Source: Brevipalpus yothersi
Taxonomy: Eukaryota; Arthropoda; Arachnida; Trombidiformes; Tenuipalpidae
NCBI GenBank assembly: GCA_003956705.1
Contig: QZCP01000279.1
Span: 211,093 to 275,092, forward strand
Direction of reading: 5' to 3'
DNA length: 64,000 nucleotides
In this document: positions 32,712 to 45,156 of the stretch, one piece after another
How positions within the stretch are numbered: position 1 is the first letter of the stretch
How the letters are laid out: each line of letters starts with the position of its first letter
Program-made: the position numbers and the translations under genes
The notes under the pieces: model-generated
Seen by the model: only the letters and a program-made list of their open reading frames with translations
Told to the model about the DNA's origin: nothing
Databases searched by the model: none

Positions 32712-34525
32712 TTACATTTGTGTGGACCAATCATCAAGACGAACTCAGGGAGAGTTATTGGTGTGATTGAAAACTATAGTATCGATGATGTTGCCTACTT
32801 CCGTGGGACTCCATGTGCAAAACCACCGATTAGCAATCTGAGATTTGCCAAAACTAAACCAGTAGAAAATTGGAACGATGCTCTTGATGCTAATGAAGAG
32901 GCACCCTATTGTTATGGTCTCAGAACTTCAGCACGATATCTTCGCAGAAAATATTCGGAGATTGTTCAACATTGATCATCATTGCCACCCCAAAAGCTCT
33001 CCAGCAGCCAGGATCACGACCAGTGATCCTAATCGTCGATTTGGGAAGAGCTTTGTCCCTAGGAAATTACCATGGGGATTCAACCGATTATTAGGCTCTA
33101 CCCACCAAGTAGGATTTGATCTACATTAGAATTCATTCTCGTCTGAACATTTTCGATTTTACTTACACCATGGCTGATGGTGGTCTGAATGGAAACTAAT
33201 AAATTATCTTGTCTGTGACCGTTGGAAAGATATGAAATATCAAACTTTTGACTTTTCATCCTTGGTAGCTCTGTATGGTCTTGACGATCAGTATATGGCT
33301 TTACACTGGATCGAAGATAACATCAAGAATTTCGGCGACCCAAACAAGATCACAATTTTCTGGAGTAGTGAATCGGACCAACTAGCAGCTGCTCACTTAT
33401 TTAGGCGAAGGCTTATCTGAAAATGCAATTGTTCAATCAGGTAGCTGCCAAATTCTCCATTCCATAGAAAGCAAGAGATAGTAGATTAAGCCACCAATAT
33501 TGTAATTGATCCTGTTGGCTGTAAAAAAGCGAAAAATGTACTCGATTGTCTACGACAAAGAGATGCAGAAGAGCTTGCAGATGCTATCCCTCGAAGATGG
33601 GCTGCTATCGAACCAGTAAAAGATTCTGATTCTGATTACATTCCTTCGACTACTGATGAAATAGCATCAGGTACTGAAGGTGGTTTGGCCACAGATAAGC
33701 CAAATGTCAACGTTCTGCTAGGGTATTCTCAAGATGAAGCTTCTTTACAACTATCTGGAGTTGAACCAAAAATTTTTGCCGATGCCGAATTGACTACAAA
33801 GGATGCCTTAGAAGTAATTGAAATGCTCTTTGATAGTGAAGCTGTTGATAAAATTGCTGAGATTTATCTTGGTAATACTAATCAGCCATTGTCTATCCGA
33901 AAAATCGAGCAAAGATTGACCAAATTGGTGGATGACACTATCATTACGTGTCCATTGGTGCCAACAACTCATGTTAATCAATTATGCGACTCTCAATTGG
34001 AGGAAGGAATTTGTCCAGGAGAAAGTGTCATCAATAAGTATCTTTTGAATTTTATGGCAAATTTGGGCATGAAGATGGAAAAATGAGTGATAAAATGATG
34101 AATATTATTGCAAATTTTGCTCGCACTGGGTGAGTCGAGTGTTTTTTGACATCGTAATGCTAATTACTATATTCTGCATTCATTATGAAGGGATACAATT
34201 TCTTTGCATGGGTTACACTCATTTTTCATTCCATGTTTTCCTAGAGAACCACCGAAGAGCAATGAGGAATGACCATCATATATTTCCAAACCTAACAAGT
34301 ATCCAGAATTTATTTTGAGGAGCAAAAAAGGTATATTTGACTACTCGATTGGAAAATATTGTGTCGAAAATGCTCAGTTCTTCAATGACAATCTAATAAC
34401 TAATAACTAGTTACTATGCACTTGATAACTATACAATTATTAAGCTGAGGGAAGTTGACTAGAAAACCTATTTGAAGAAAGTTTTAAAAAATCAACTATA
34501 TTACGCAGTTTTTCAGAACTTCTAA
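32673..34525 (+). pseudogene. Carboxylesterase-like pseudogene, copy 3
   Basis: The whole three-exon gene can be traced but it is broken in many places. A signal-like start (32673) leads into sequence matching copies 1, 2 and 4 up to KYSE, where a one-base loss of the SEDC codon shifts frame (near 32970). More shifts and stops follow near 33090-33130, 33200 (TAATAA), 33417 and 33490. The elbow reads WSSESD. A long clean segment (about 33685-33960) is nearly identical to copies 1 and 2. The exon 2 region starts at about 33967 and keeps GICPGES. The exon 3 remnant (34240-34525) has internal TGA, TAG and TAA codons. It is not expected to make protein. Confidence 0.9.
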
Positions 34526-35065
34526 TTTAATTCATGATATTTCAAATGCATTTTATTAAATTCAATTTTTCCCAGAGGGATAATGCTTCATCAGAACTCT
34601 CTTGGCCAAACAATATCAGCTTGTAGCTAAAAATTGTCATACCAAGAAACTTAAAGGACATCCTGTGTATATCCAGATTTTATTAATTATTTTTCTTCTA
34701 TTATTGGAATACATGTTTAATGTATAATGTATGTAGATAAGTTTTTCAAGATAAATATTGATTCAAATGGAGATTAAAACAGAAAATTTACGTGTACAGC
34801 TCTTTTTTGAATGATTGTCACAAACATTGGCAATAAGGCAGCTTTGGCTAGTGTATTTATCGCCAATGTTCGTGCAATCGTTCAGAAAAGCTTTATTTTA
34901 TACTTTTTATGATCTGAATGTTTCTGTCAACATATTTTTAACAGCTGTCTCATGAAGCAAAAAAACTTTCTCTCTGTTTCCATTGGGTAACTTTAATTAT
35001 TGTTAATGAAGTATAATTTTAAGGCAATTTAAGCAGCATATTCTGACCAGACAAGTAAATTAAGC
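34526..35065. other. Spacer between pseudogene and copy 4
   Basis: AT-rich spacer of about 540 bp without an open reading frame of note. Its main feature is the hairpin at 34796-34893, listed separately. Confidence 0.6.
34796..34893. ncRNA. Pre-miRNA-like hairpin (candidate)
   Basis: The sequence at 34808-34831 pairs with 34862-34884 over about 23 positions with one bulge, one GU pair and one mismatch. The stem continues through AATAA/TTAT into a loop of about 20 bases, and outward with weaker pairing to AGCT at both ends. The total of about 95 nt with a stem of about 30 bp is the size and shape of an animal microRNA precursor. The mature sequence matches no microRNA I can recall. A decayed short inverted-repeat element is the main alternative. 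Either strand could be the transcribed one. Confidence 0.4.
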
Positions 35066-37072
35066 ATGAATCTTTCAGTGGTTAAAGTTTTCAGTAGCAT
35101 TTTTCTGATTCAAGTAACCATTTTTCATATTTACTCATGCGAAACAGTTATTGGTAAAACACCAATCATCAAGACAAATTCAGGAAAAGTTGTCGGTGTA
35201 ATTAATCAATTTACCGTGGGTGATGTGGCCTATTTCTTTGGGATTCCTTATGCAAAAGCACCAGTTGGACAACTGAGATTCGCCAAGCCTCAACCAGCAG
35301 AAAGATGGACCGACGTTTTTGAAGCAAGTGGAGAGGTTTCTTATTGTTATGAGCCGATAACTTCGGCAAGATTTGTTCGAAAGAAGTATTCCGAAGATTG
35401 TTTAACATTAACAATAGCTGCTCCACCAAAAGCACTTCAAGAACCGGGATCACGACCTGTGATTGTTGATATGGGACGAGATGCCAGTGCAGACACATAT
35501 AATGGCTTCATAACTGAATATTATCCACTGGTTATAAGGCAAGATTTGATTCTGGTTAGAATTCGCTCACGTCGAAACATTTTCGGTTTTGCTTATACCA
35601 TGGCTGATGATGGTCTGGATGGAAACTATGGCCTCTATGATCAGAAAATGGGTCTAAAGTGGATCAAAGATAATATTAAAAATTTTGGAGGTGATCCCAA
35701 TAGGATAACACTTTTTGGTAGCAGTTCTGGCGCCCAATTGACAACAGCTCACTTAGTATCTCCTTACTCTCGAGGTCTGTTCGATAATGTCATAATTCAA
35801 TCTAAAAGTCTCTTCACATTGAACCCAAACACAAATGAACGGGTTGATGAATCAACCAACCTAGTAATTGAACGTGTTGGGTGTAAGAAAGCAAAAAATG
35901 TTCTTGATTGTCTACGTCAAAAGGATCCTCAAGAGCTGATTGATGCTCTTCCAGAGCGATGGGAAGCATTTGTACCAGTACCAGATTCTGATTATATTCC
36001 TTTTACAACTAGCGAGCTTTTAGCTTATGGTGAAGGAAAAACAGATCTTGGTAATCAAAATACCAACTTTCTGTTAGGATATTCTCAAGGTGAAGCCTCT
36101 GTTCAACTATCTAAGATTGCTCCAAATATTTTTTCCAATGCCAAATTGACCACAGAAGATGCCTTAGATGTAATTGAGATGCTTTTCAAGAGCGAAGCTG
36201 TGGATAAGGTTGCGGAAATGTATCTTGGAGATGTGAAACAGCCACTTTCCATCTTGAAAATTCAGACTGGTCTAACCAAATTGATTAACGATATCACAAT
36301 CACTTGTCCATTAGTACTCACTGGTGTTGGAGCCAGCGCAGGTTTGTATATGATGATTTTAAGTAATGAAAAGATGTATTCAAAATTTTTCTTCTTTAAT
36401 AGGTCAAAAGAAAGGTCAAACTTATTTCTTCGTATTCAATCACTTAGTTAATTGGCATGCTAATTCGTTGTGCAATTCTCAGTATGAAGAGGGCATATGT
36501 CCTCCAGACAATGTTAGCATTGAATACGGAATTGCCTTTACTGATGAGTTTGGTGATAAATACAGTGATGAAGATAGAAAGATGACTCATAAATTGCAAA
36601 ACATTTTTGGGACTTTCGCACGAACTGGGTAAGTTGAATCATCTTATTGATCGCTGATCAAACTAATGTAAATGGCCTACTGTAAAGCTCATAGAAATTG
36701 AAATTGAAATTGACTGAAGGGGGACCAAATATCATAGAGTCATAAGGAAATTGGAGAGAATTTATCTTAAAATTTTGACTCATTTTGTTTACTAGGAAAC
36801 CTCCAATGAGTCCTGATGAATGGCCATCATATAATTCCAAACCTAACAAGTATCCAGCACTTGTTTTAACGAGCAAAAAAGATACATTGGACTACTCGAT
36901 TGGAAAATATTGTGTCGAAAATGCCCAATTTTTGGAGGACAATCTAATCGATCCTAAATATTACCCACTCGATAAATATACTTTACCAAAACAGAAGAAA
37001 ATTGATTATAAATCAAACTTGAAGAGTATTTTGGAGAATCAACTCTATTATGGAGCTTTCCAGGGCTATTAA
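35066..37072 (+). CDS. Secreted carboxylesterase-like protein, copy 4 (predicted inactive)
   Basis: Exons are 35066-36341, 36403-36628 and 36796-37072, about 592 aa, with the same intron phases and exon 2/3 lengths as the other copies. Signal peptide near VFSSIFLIQVTIFHIYSC. This copy is more diverged and keeps a canonical GxSxG elbow (FGSSSGAQL). The acidic Glu lies in LLGYSQGEASV. The His site reads GICPPDNVSIEYG with Pro at 36501-36503, and the oxyanion loop is DMGRDA. It is therefore also predicted to lack esterase activity. Conserved cysteines (SYCYEP...SEDC and VGCKKAKNVLDC) match the two family disulfides. The central block around the RIRSRRNIFGFAYTMADDGL motif is almost identical in DNA to copies 1 and 2. 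Confidence 0.9.
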
Positions 37073-39884
37073 TATTTCGACCTTTGACCACTTTTTTACT
37101 CCTGATTTTTATCCAAAGGAATTCGTTTTCTTAAAAAATGCAATGAATTTGACAAAGTTTCAAATTGTTTGTTCATATTTGATCAGTTCATTTTGCTATG
37201 CAATTTTTTTTTATCCGCTGATAGTAGCATTTTTCACACTGATCATGATGATTTTACTAATCTGTGGTATTCATTTGGAGATAGAATATCTACCTGAAAT
37301 TGGAATCTGATAGTACTTGTAGATATCTTTCTTTCCCATCTGTTGGCAATCGAAAGGACGAAAAACTTTGTTTTACATATATCATATGTATCATATCAAA
37401 TTTGCGAAAGAATCAACTCTTAATCGTGTGGAACTTCAGTCCACAGATCAGAGGGAATGGTTAAAATATTAAAACCTTTAAAGCTTGAAGTTTATCAACT
37501 TCTGAGAATTTGAATTGGATTGAAAACATTCCAGGAAGATTGATTGTCGAGTCTTTTATCGGAAAGTAGTCAAAAAAAAATTGTCTTTCGAAATTATTCA
37601 GCCCAAAAATTTGTCAGAATTTTGATTAATACTAATGTTCAAGAAATGTGAATGAAAAATCAATTAGAAAATTCTTTTTGTCCACGAATTCTTTGGTCAA
37701 TTAGATGAGATAGTATTTTCTTTTTTTTCACAGAATTCAGCAGAAAATTGCAATAATTTTCATATTTATAACCACGATAAAATTAAACTTGATTGTCATA
37801 TCAATTTGATTCTACGTCATTCAAGATAAAAATTAGCTTTGTTAAATATTCAGGTGTGAAAAAATATTGCGAATAGTATCATTGATTTCAATCTTTCCCT
37901 GAAAAATGCGTAATATATTTACGTTAATTGCTTTTCGAATCACAATGGAATTTGCCCTCCGAAATGCACTTAGATCAGTAAACAATAATCGTTTGTCTTG
38001 CTATTCCGGAAGCGAAAGAGAATGATCAATTGTGTTTCCAGAAAAAAAGTCAACTTTTGTGGAGCATTTTTATTCAGGTTGAGAAAGCAATGAAAATCGC
38101 TGCTTAATTATCGTGTCAGAGGCGTGTGATTCCATTTGATCAGCTGATCCAATAGTTAGATATAATTATCCAAGTACTCGAATCAAGAAAAATCGTTCAC
38201 ATTATTATCATTTCTTGATTTTACTTTCGTTCTTATTATTATTATTATGTGTAACATTAGCATCAGAGGCTTGGTAATAATATCAAACAAACGAGCCCAC
38301 ACGAATGTTTCGTGAAAAGTTCAAAGACAGGAGCAAAGTTTGAGTTATTAGATAATGAAAAGAGAGGGAGAGAGAGAAAGAGAAATCATTCTGATTGATT
38401 ACTGGTCTACTTCAAAAAGAGGCTTGTTTCTAGTATCTAATCAACGTTACTGATTTTGACAAATGAAACACTATGTTATATACACAAAACTCCTCGAAAT
38501 ATGAGCTTCAGAATTATCACAAGAAAAAATATGACCATTGACCTGTCTCTCAATATGAACACGCTGTGAGGGTATGTGTTGATCATACACATTGATATGG
38601 CGAAAAAAGAGATCATTTTCAGTACTGTCTTGTATCGATTGATTATTCATGGGGAAAAAAATTTTTTCCAGGCCATGCGATGCTGACCTGAACAATTTTC
38701 GGCATCAAAAATACATCTTGCCTCATAAGCGATCTTTTGAAGTGAGCTTTAACGGCAATCAACTTGCTGTAAAGTGACGTTCGGTGACGAGATCAATTCA
38801 TGATCAATTAGTTGTGGATCGGCCAAATGAGTCAAAAATTAGCACCAATCTCACGACATGTTCTTTTGGATCCACAATCAAAGTTTGAAGTCCTTGATGA
38901 GTGTAAGTTAGGGAGAGAGAGAGAGAAAGAGAAAGAGCTAAAAAGATTGAGAGAGATAAATTGATAATTGGAAAGTATTTCACTTGGAATCTGGTGAAAA
39001 ATTATGGTGATATTCTGTAAGTGTGTTCGAGTGTATCGATGAGCCATTTGTGATCATCACCATCGCTGTATGTGTGGTGTATGACGTTTATTGTGTTCCC
39101 CATTCAACTAACACACAGATTGTGCATTGATTTGATGTGGTTAAGGGTGTACCAATCAAGTGGGGGAGGAGGAGGAGGAGTGATAATACAATGTGAGACA
39201 CATAAACCGAAAAGTGTGAGAGAGAGAAAGAGAGAAAGAAAAAAAGATTTTTGGACCGGTAACTACTGGTTTATGTGTGTGTATATTTGATTTCAAAATT
39301 TACTCAGATGTTTTTGTCACAAAACCATCTTCTCAATCAGCATCCATTTTCATCTTGGTGATGGGAGAGAGAAGTTCACTAAAACTATTATAACTACCAT
39401 CATCATCGTCATCATCGTTCACATAATCGAATAGATAAACTAGTTGTTTAGAACATTCTCCCTCTCTCTCTCTCCTCCACCAGCATCTTACTTTTTTTCA
39501 ATCCTCCTCCTTTTTTACCACCCATCACAGCCACCACAGCCACCACAGCCACCCACCATTGACCATCGTGGTGACACAGGCAGCCAGCTGTTCATTAGAG
39601 AGTGTGTGTGTGTATGTATGTATATTGCGGCTCAAGTTCCGTTCTCCAGTTTTTCTTATGCCACATATTTGTTATTGCCAATACTTACTTATATTTATTT
39701 ATGTTCTAATTATTTATATCATCTTTTTTTGATCATCAAATTTAGGGGTCCATTAATTTGCGGACACACACGAGTACTTGATTGTGTTCTCCTTAGGTTA
39801 ATAGATCTTGTTTGAAAAGACATCAACCAGCATCATCATCAGCATCAGTGAAAGCATACATCAGCCAATCAACCGGTGGACTTC
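37073..39884. other. Large intergenic region upstream of SPCA
   Basis: About 2.8 kb without a supported gene. It holds purine-rich patches (38355-38385, 38912-38938, 39215-39245), a 10-bp-arm inverted repeat at 38181-38220 and CT/CA-rich sequence near 39460-39560. The last few hundred bases probably contain the SPCA promoter and 5' UTR. Open frames seen here are short or low complexity. Confidence 0.5.
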
Positions 39885-42800
39885 ATGGCGTTCCTAAAGT
39901 CCATTAAGGAGAAAATTCTTTCAAGAAGAACAGCTAGTTTATACAAAACATTTGATGAAAAATCAGCAAGCAATAACAATGTTAATAAGGTAAACTAAAC
40001 TTACCTAAATGTGTGTGTGTTTATGCTGTCCGAATACTTGTAAGGGTAAGAAAACCGCTTTGCTTATTGTCTTTTTCTCTTGATCAAATATGTCCACATG
40101 TCCACATTAATAATTGCTTTTGACTGATGATGATGTTGATCATCATCATCATGTGTGTTGTCTCTTTTTCTCTCTCCTACACACATAAGCATGTTCACTT
40201 TTTGTTGATGTTTGTTTCATCTTTTTTCATCTTCTTTTCTCTCTCTCTCTCTTTCTCTTTCTCTCTTCTCTTCCTTATCTTCACTGTCATCGTAACGATT
40301 AATTGTGATAATGTTAGCTTTAATTCTTATTGCATCCTTTCCGCTGCTCTAATCTTGCATAATGTCGCAATCTTCATCCTGCCCGGTTTGTCTTTCTCTT
40401 TCTCTATTTTTTGTCCAACTATTTATTATTTATTGCATCAACTTTATATTATTAATAAGTGTACCTTTTTATCCATTAATGTGATGTGTATGATCACAAT
40501 ATGTTTCCCATTGACTCATCATCATCTTCTTCCTCTTCTCCATCTCTTCTTCCTTTCTCTCCCTCTGATGAACATATGTGATGACTGTGTTGATCATCAT
40601 CAAATCAACTTTTGATCATCTCAAAAATAGAGCTGTGATTATGATAAGATGCGCTCATTGAAATCGGAAGAAGCGGCTGGTCAATCATATGAAGATGTTG
40701 CCGCATGTATGTCCACTGATCTCAGAAATGGTCTCACATGGAGAGAAGCCGAATGTCGTCTCCGTATTTTTGGACTCAATGAGTTGATAGTCAAAAAAGA
40801 AGAGCCCATCTGGGCAAAATATATTGAACAGGTAACAATATGTTGATTCATTCATTCAACTTTTTGCTTCCCTCCTTATATCAGCGGGAAATCAGTATAT
40901 GAAATATTTAATAATTCACTATGCTTTCATGTCTTTTTCTTTCTCTCTCTCTTATTTGATCTAGTTTAAAAATCCACTCATCCTGTTACTCTTAGCATCT
41001 GCAGTTGTCAGCATTTGTATGAAACAATTCGATGATGCATTCAGTATCACTGCAGTAAGTTTTGTGTATTTTATATTATATAACATGGTTACGTACGTTT
41101 CCACTCTTGACCATGAATCATTTTTTGTTTCTCTCTTTTTTCCTTCACAAGCCACTGTTCACTTGCCCTTGACTCAATGCTGGTGACAATCACCCATACA
41201 CACTTGATCAAAATCTATTTTTTTGCCATCATTCAATGATTTGATTAATTTGCTTATCCTTCTCTCTTTTTTTGCGCAGGCAATATTTATTGTGGTTTCA
41301 GTTGCCTTCATTCAAGAATATCGGTCAGAAAAATCTCTTGAAGAATTAAATAAACTCGTTCCACCTGTGTGCACTTGCGTTCGAGATGGTAATCCAGAAC
41401 ATTTTTTGGCCAAAAATTTGGTACCCGGTGATATTGTATTACTCACAACTGGTGATCGTGTACCTGCGGATATACGGCTCATTGAGGCTATTGACCTGGC
41501 CATCGATGAGAGCAGCTTCACCGGTGAAACGGATCCATCTCTCAAAACAGCGACTCCTCTCGATTTGAAAGGAAATGGTGTATCTCAAATGAAGAATCTC
41601 GCATTCATGGGTACCTTGGTCCGTTGTGGTAATGGAAGAGGTTAGTTTTGAGAACCGATTTGCATACATGAATTCGATGCATGGATTTAGTCATTGATTT
41701 GACCCAATTTAATTGATACAGGTATTGTCATTCACACTGGCTCATCATCTGAATTTGGTGAAGTTTTCAAAATGATGCAGGCTGAAGATTCACCAAAAAC
41801 TCCTCTCCAACGAAGCATGGATTCTCTGGGCAAACAGCTTTCCCTGTACTCTTTTGGTATCATAGGTTTCATTATGTTACTGGGGTGGATTCAGGGCAGA
41901 CCTCTCATGATGATGTTCAATATTGGAGTTAGTCTTGCTGTTGCAGCGATTCCTGAAGGCTTGCCAATTGTTGTTACTGTTACTTTAGCCCTTGGAGTTA
42001 TGCGGATGGCCAAAAGAAAAGCCATTGTTAAAAAATTGCCCACAGTCGAGACACTTGGCTGCGTAAATGTTATTTGTTCTGACAAGACGGGCACTCTTAC
42101 TCGCAATGAAATGACAGTCACTTCTATCATCACGTCCGAGCTTTACAATGCAGAAGTGACTGGTGTAGGCTACTTAGCTGGAGGACAAGTCATAGTGAAT
42201 AAAGAGGTGGCTGATATCAACTTACAGCTTCAATCTATAAAAAAGATTCTCGAAATAGGTTGTATTTGCAATAATGCCGATGTAGTAGATGGCCAGCTTC
42301 GTGGTCAACCAACTGAAGGCTCGCTCATAGTCGCCGCACAAAAGCTTAACTTATTTGGTGTCCGTAAAAAATATCAACGCTTACAAGAATATCCTTTCAG
42401 CTCTGAACAAAAATTTATGGTTGTTAAATGTTCATCAAAATTTAGTCCAAATGATGGAGAGTTTTTTTATGCCAAAGGAGCAATCGAAAGGCTATTAGAA
42501 TATTGTACTAAATACTCGCTCAATGATAGCATAGTGCCTTTGAACGCTGAAAAGCAAGCAATTCTTATTCACGAAGCTCAGTTGATGGGTAAAAAAGGAT
42601 TGAGAGGTAAGTCATTTCTGAGTATAGAAACCATCTATTGATCTTCACTGAGATACGCTCTCCTTTGAAGTTCTGGCCATGGCATATGGACCAAAGATTG
42701 ATGATCTTATTTTCTGTGGTATGGTTGGAATTCTTGATCCACCTCGTCCTGGAGCCGTTGAGGCTATAAAAACTCTTCAGAGTAGTGGTGTTCAGGTCAA

Positions 42801-44215
42801 AATGTTAACAGGAGACTCACAGGAAACCGCTTGTGCTATTGGTGAGTTGATGACTCATTTCCCATTAAATTTCTCATTGCTTTCCATTCATGTCTCTTTG
42901 ACTAACAAAATTGTTTCCAAAATTGGTAACAGCAACGAGACTTGGTCTTTACACATATGAAAGTATCTCTCTTTCTGGCGAGGAAATAGATAAGATGGAT
43001 GAAAAATTAGTGTATACGAAGATCCCTCTCGTTTCTGTCTTCTATCGAGTCAGCCCTGGTCACAAGCTGAAAATTATCAAAGCACTTCAGAAGAATGGCT
43101 ACATTGTTGGAATGACAGGTGATGGAGTGAATGATGGTGTAGCTTTGAAAAAGGCTGACATTGGAATAGCCATGGGAAAAAGCGGAACTGATGTCTGTAA
43201 AGAGGCTTCCGATATGATTCTGGTTGATGATGACTTTTCCACCATTATGTGAGAAATTTTGAGAAAATAGTTGAACAATCCAGCTAGAATAACATAATAT
43301 TGTTTCAGGTCAGCGATCGAGGAAGGAAAAGGACTGTTTCATAATATTCGGAATTTTGTTCGGTTCCAATTGAGCACGTAAGTCTTCCTCCCACGAAGAT
43401 TGATTTGAAAAGCCTGCTGATCACATTTTCTTAACAGGAGTATTGCAGCTCTCTCCCTCATTGCTCTATCCACCATGATGCGAATACCTAATCCTCTGAA
43501 CGCCATGCAAATTCTTTGGATCAACATAATTATGGACGGACCTCCAGCTCAAAGTCTTGGAGTAGAGCCAGTTGATCCTGATGTTCTTAAACAGCCTCCT
43601 CGGGATGTAAAACAGCCCATGATCACAAAGCATCTCATAATTAATGTTTTATCATCAGCCGCCATAATAATTTGCGGTACTCTTTTCATTTTCATGTACG
43701 AGGTAGGTAGATTTAGACCCAGCACAATGAAACATTTTCACTTATTCTCTTCTCTCCATGCTTCTCTCTTCCCCCTTTCAATTCAGATGAGTGACAATAA
43801 AGTCACTCCTCGGGACACCACAATGACTTTCACATGTTTTGTACTTTTCGATATGTTTAATGCCCTCAGCTGTCGTACTCAGGTAAGATTTGAAATACAA
43901 AATTTGATTGACGTTTTTTTTAAATCAATATTTCTGATTTATGTATAGATCAAATCGGTTTTCAGTATTGGCCTTCTCTCAAATAAGCCATTCCTGATCT
44001 CAGTTGCAGCATCTCTTGTTGGTCAACTGTTGGTGATATATGCACCTCCTTTGCAGAAAATTTTCATCACAGAGGCCTTATCAATCTTTGATCTTATTGG
44101 TCTTACCGGTTTAGCATCAACAGTTTTCATATTTAGTGAAGTGAAAAAATTCTTCGAAAGATTAGCCAAACGAAAGAGCAAGCAAATGAGTCCTATTCAA
44201 AATCATATGGTGTGA
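39885..44215 (+). CDS. ATP2C1: Secretory-pathway Ca2+/Mn2+-transporting ATPase (SPCA)
   Basis: P-type (P2A) ATPase that loads Ca2+ and Mn2+ into the Golgi. Eleven exons: 39885-39989, 40631-40831, 40965-41054, 41280-41640, 41722-42606, 42671-42841, 42933-43248, 43309-43377, 43438-43702, 43787-43882 and 43949-44215, about 941 aa. The phosphorylation motif CSDKTGTLT has its Asp at residue 373. The actuator domain shows the SFTGETDP motif (TGE). Helix 4 has AAIPEGLPIVV. The hinge motif is MTGDGVNDGVALKKADIGIAMG, and helix 6 is NILW/INIIMDGPPAQSLGVEP-like, with the Asn and Asp of the single Ca2+ site typical of SPCA rather than SERCA. The first intron (641 bp) is the longest. All motifs needed for transport are intact. 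Confidence 0.96.
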
Positions 44216-45156
44216 TGTTTATCAAACTTAGGGATAGTTTTTTAAATATCAGAGAGTAAATTTTTGCTTCCATTATTTTTCACTTTGCTACCTCCTTGTC
44301 ATTATCATATCATTATGTCTCAATGGATCGAAAGATTTAAATCACACATGACGATTGTCCCCACGTACATTAGTCAGATTTTTTTACCGCATACTATCGA
44401 TCAAATTTCGTCCCATATCCTTCAAATTTAGTCAGCATTGTATTCAAATTTCAATTCTAAAATTCAAACACTCGAGCCTCCACGATCATATATGGCCAAT
44501 GGGGTCTACATGAGTAAATATTTGAAGTTTTTTCGTTATCTTTGAAACATCTTCTAATGAGCAATAAAAAAAAGTTTTGTTCATACTCTTCAATCTCTCG
44601 TTCCATTTTCCCATTTTCTTGAAAAAAACCACAGTTAACAACAATACCCAATCATCTGAACTTTCCAAAATGATTCATCCAAATTAAATCAATTAAACTT
44701 AAACAATTTAAACTTCGAAACTCTCGATATCGAGTAATACACAGACCGATACTGCTCACAATCCTGGGACTTGATATTGATTCCTATGTCTAGGCGAATG
44801 GGTTTCGATTCGGTTTCTCTGTTTTTTCTGATGTTTTTTGGAATTGTGAGTATGCAATTCGATTAATTGCTAATGATTTTTTTTCTGATTGTTTTAGTGT
44901 GATTTAATTGAAAATTAACGATCGTGAATTGGTGATCAATTGTCTAACGCCATCTTTACTTGAATTCTTGAAATGCTTCACAATAATATTCATGAGTGTG
45001 TAGTGTTTGTGTGTTGTTGTGTTGATAAGTAGTGGAGTATCAGTAGTTGGAGAAGAAGTAAAAAAACCCCCTCTTCAAGAAAAAAAAACAGTTTTTATTT
45101 AGTGAGTTCGATTTGCTAAGGTTTCATGGTGATTATTTGGTTATATTAACATCATA
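44216..45156. other. Spacer between SPCA and MTMR14 genes
   Basis: About 940 bp with no supported gene. It should include the SPCA 3' UTR and MTMR14 promoter and 5' UTR. Minus-strand frames near 44457-44668 have no recognisable content. Confidence 0.5.

Noticed and set aside
37050..37310. Hydrophobic plus-strand frame overlapping the end of esterase-like copy 4
   Set aside because: It starts out of frame inside the last exon and continues into AT-rich spacer. Hydrophobic residues come from T-rich sequence.
38181..38220. Inverted repeat with 10-bp arms AATCAAGAAA / TTTCTTGATT
   Set aside because: Short arms in AT-rich sequence with a 20-base loop. Chance is a reasonable explanation.
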